A DNA stretch of 57,669 nucleotides from Porticoccaceae bacterium (GTDB taxonomy: Bacteria > Pseudomonadota > Gammaproteobacteria > Pseudomonadales > Porticoccaceae), in contig JAFMBY010000005.1 of assembly GCA_017858135.1 (NCBI GenBank), positions 1-57,669 of the forward strand. The letters are read 5' to 3'. The translations under genes and the position numbers were made by a program. The notes beneath the pieces were generated by a model. The model did no database searches. It had not been told where the DNA came from and saw only the letters and a list, made by a program, of their open reading frames with translations. This document shows positions 56,385 through 57,669 of this stretch, piece after piece. Numbering within the stretch: the stretch's first letter is position 1; each line of letters begins with the position of its first letter.

Positions 56385-57669
56385 TTGAACAGCATCACCA
56401 AAATCGAACAGCAACATGCACAACTGCTGCAAAAGGACCAACAATTTGTCTGGCACCCTTACTCCTCACTGACCGATCCAATCCCGGCTTATCAGGTCGT
56501 TTCAGCCAAGGGCGTTTATCTGCAGCTGGCCGATGGCCGCGAGCTGATCGACGGAATGTCATCCTGGTGGTGTGCGATTCACGGCTACAATCATCCCGTG
56601 TTAAATGAAGCGGCAAAAAACCAGATCGACAAGTTCAGCCATGTGATGTTTGGCGGCATTACCCATGCGCCAGCGGTAGAACTCTGTGAGAAGTTGGTGG
56701 CCATCACACCACCCGGGCTGGACAAAGTATTTCTCTCTGACTCCGGCTCAGTGGCCGTTGAGGTGGCGATTAAAATGGCCTTTCAATACTGGATTTCTCA
56801 GGGCCAATCCGCAAAATCGCAGCTGTTAACCCTGCGCAGCGGCTATCACGGCGATACCTTTGCGGCCATGTCGGTGTGCGACCCCAAGACTGGTATGCAC
56901 CATATGTTTGATCAGGTGGTGGCAAAACATCACTTTGCCCCAGCACCGCAGACTGGTGTCCATGAAGAGTGGAACGAAGAGGATATCGCTGAGTTTGCCG
57001 AGATCATTGCCAGCAAAAGTGATCGCTTAGCCGCGGTGATACTCGAGCCTATTGTGCAGGGTGCCGGCGGCATGCGCTTTTATTCGCCAATGTATTTAAA
57101 GCGCGTTCGTGAGCTCTGTGATCAGTACAATGTGCTGTTAATTGCCGACGAGATCGCCACCGGATTTGGCCGCAGTGGAAAATTATTTGCCTGCGAATGG
57201 GCGGGAATTTCACCGGATATTATCTGTCTCGGCAAAGCCATTACTGGCGGTTATATGACATTGGCTGCAACACTATGCAGCGAAGAAGTCAGCCGCGGAA
57301 TCTGTGAAGGTGAGGCAGGCTGCTTTATGCACGGCCCCACGTTTATGGGCAATCCTCTTGCCTGCTCAGTCGCCAATGCCAGCATTGATCTATTGCTGAA
57401 TAGCGATTGGCAGGCCAATATTCAGCGCATCGAACATACGTTAACAACTCAGCTAGCGCCATTTGCGGCACTCGACAGCGTTGCCGAAATCCGCGTGCTC
57501 GGCGCCATTGGTGTGATAGAAATGCACCAGCCAGTCAACCTCGCCGAGATTCAGAAAAAATTTGTCGCAGAGGGTATCTGGGTGCGCCCGTTCGGCAAAT
57601 TGGTCTATGTGATGCCACCCTATATTACTAGCGACGATGAACTAACCACATTGCTCAACGGCATTTACA
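56385..57669 (+). CDS. bioA: Adenosylmethionine-8-amino-7-oxononanoate aminotransferase (3' end at window edge)
   Basis: PLP enzyme of biotin synthesis that transfers the amino group of SAM to KAPA. About 428 codons are visible, close to full length, running off the right edge. Motifs: FVWHPYSSLTDPIPAYQV, SSWWCAIHGYNHP, SGSVAVEVAIKMA, YHGDTFAAMSV, LIADEIATGFGRSG, the PLP Lys in CLGKAITGGYMTLAA, and HGPTFMGNPLACSVA. The start is TTG 56385 with GGAG 11 bases upstream; no ATG lies ahead of the conserved region. It supplies biotin that OadA needs, although this is not evidence of joint regulation. Confidence 0.95.
   Translation, partial: MNSITKIEQQHAQLLQKDQQFVWHPYSSLTDPIPAYQVVSAKGVYLQLADGRELIDGMSSWWCAIHGYNHPVLNEAAKNQIDKFSHVMFGGITHAPAVELCEKLVAITPPGLDKVFLSDSGSVAVEVAIKMAFQYWISQGQSAKSQLLTLRSGYHGDTFAAMSVCDPKTGMHHMFDQVVAKHHFAPAPQTGVHEEWNEEDIAEFAEIIASKSDRLAAVILEPIVQGAGGMRFYSPMYLKRVRELCDQYNVLLIADEIATGFGRSGKLFACEWAGISPDIICLGKAITGGYMTLAATLCSEEVSRGICEGEAGCFMHGPTFMGNPLACSVANASIDLLLNSDWQANIQRIEHTLTTQLAPFAALDSVAEIRVLGAIGVIEMHQPVNLAEIQKKFVAEGIWVRPFGKLVYVMPPYITSDDELTTLLNGIY

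Noticed and set aside
56395-56616. Minus-strand frame of 73 codons
   Set aside because: It is antisense to the clear bioA start region.
1-57669. CRISPR array, tRNA/rRNA, insertion sequence or prophage
   Set aside because: I read the intergenic gaps for regularly spaced repeats, cloverleaf sequences and transposase motifs and found none; a tRNAscan or IS search would be needed for certainty.

Overview
The window looks like chromosomal DNA of a marine, heterotrophic gammaproteobacterium, probably from the Cellvibrionales/SAR92-OM60 neighbourhood or a relative. The evidence is the Na+-translocating NADH:quinone reductase, the Na+-pumping oxaloacetate decarboxylase and a Na+/proline symporter, together with a gene order (nqr, gap-like, mfd, csiV-like position, nagZ, lexA, topA) that I recall from Pseudomonas (PA2995-PA3011). 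The taxonomic placement is inference. I saw no rRNA, tRNA, CRISPR array, transposase or prophage gene.

Region 1 (1-26.4 kb) is mostly core genome. It holds nqrABCDE (nqrE cut by the window edge), a long-form GAPDH, mfd, a CsiV-type envelope protein, a Blc lipocalin, an unrecognised polytopic membrane protein, an MscS-family channel, nagZ, a LOG-family protein divergent from lexA with a near-consensus LexA box between them, a [2Fe-2S] ferredoxin-like protein, two small conserved proteins, topA, a universal stress protein, the lytic transglycosylase Slt and TatD. A MOSC protein and a PhnZ/MIOX-like HD protein form a small operon at its end.

Region 2 (27-43.8 kb) is the accessory part and the most interesting. 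A secreted ExoP-type GH3 glucosidase lies downstream of a LytS/LytTR two-component pair. After a methyltransferase comes a large TonB-dependent receptor. A terminator then separates it from a tight four-gene operon: flavin-dependent halogenase 1, SapC-family protein, JmjC/cupin-8 protein and flavin-dependent halogenase 2. This operon ends at a strong bidirectional terminator facing a lipoprotein built from four near-identical modules of about 165 residues. The set suggests outer-membrane capture of a substrate (receptor, repeat lipoprotein) and oxidative or halogenating tailoring of an unknown molecule. Its biochemical role is, as far as I know, not established.

Region 3 (43.9-57.7 kb) returns to housekeeping genes: oadGAB followed by a bolA-family gene, argS, an M1 aminopeptidase lipoprotein, a divergent macro-domain protein, putP, ttcA, a DUF547 secreted protein and bioA, which runs off the right edge about at its natural end.
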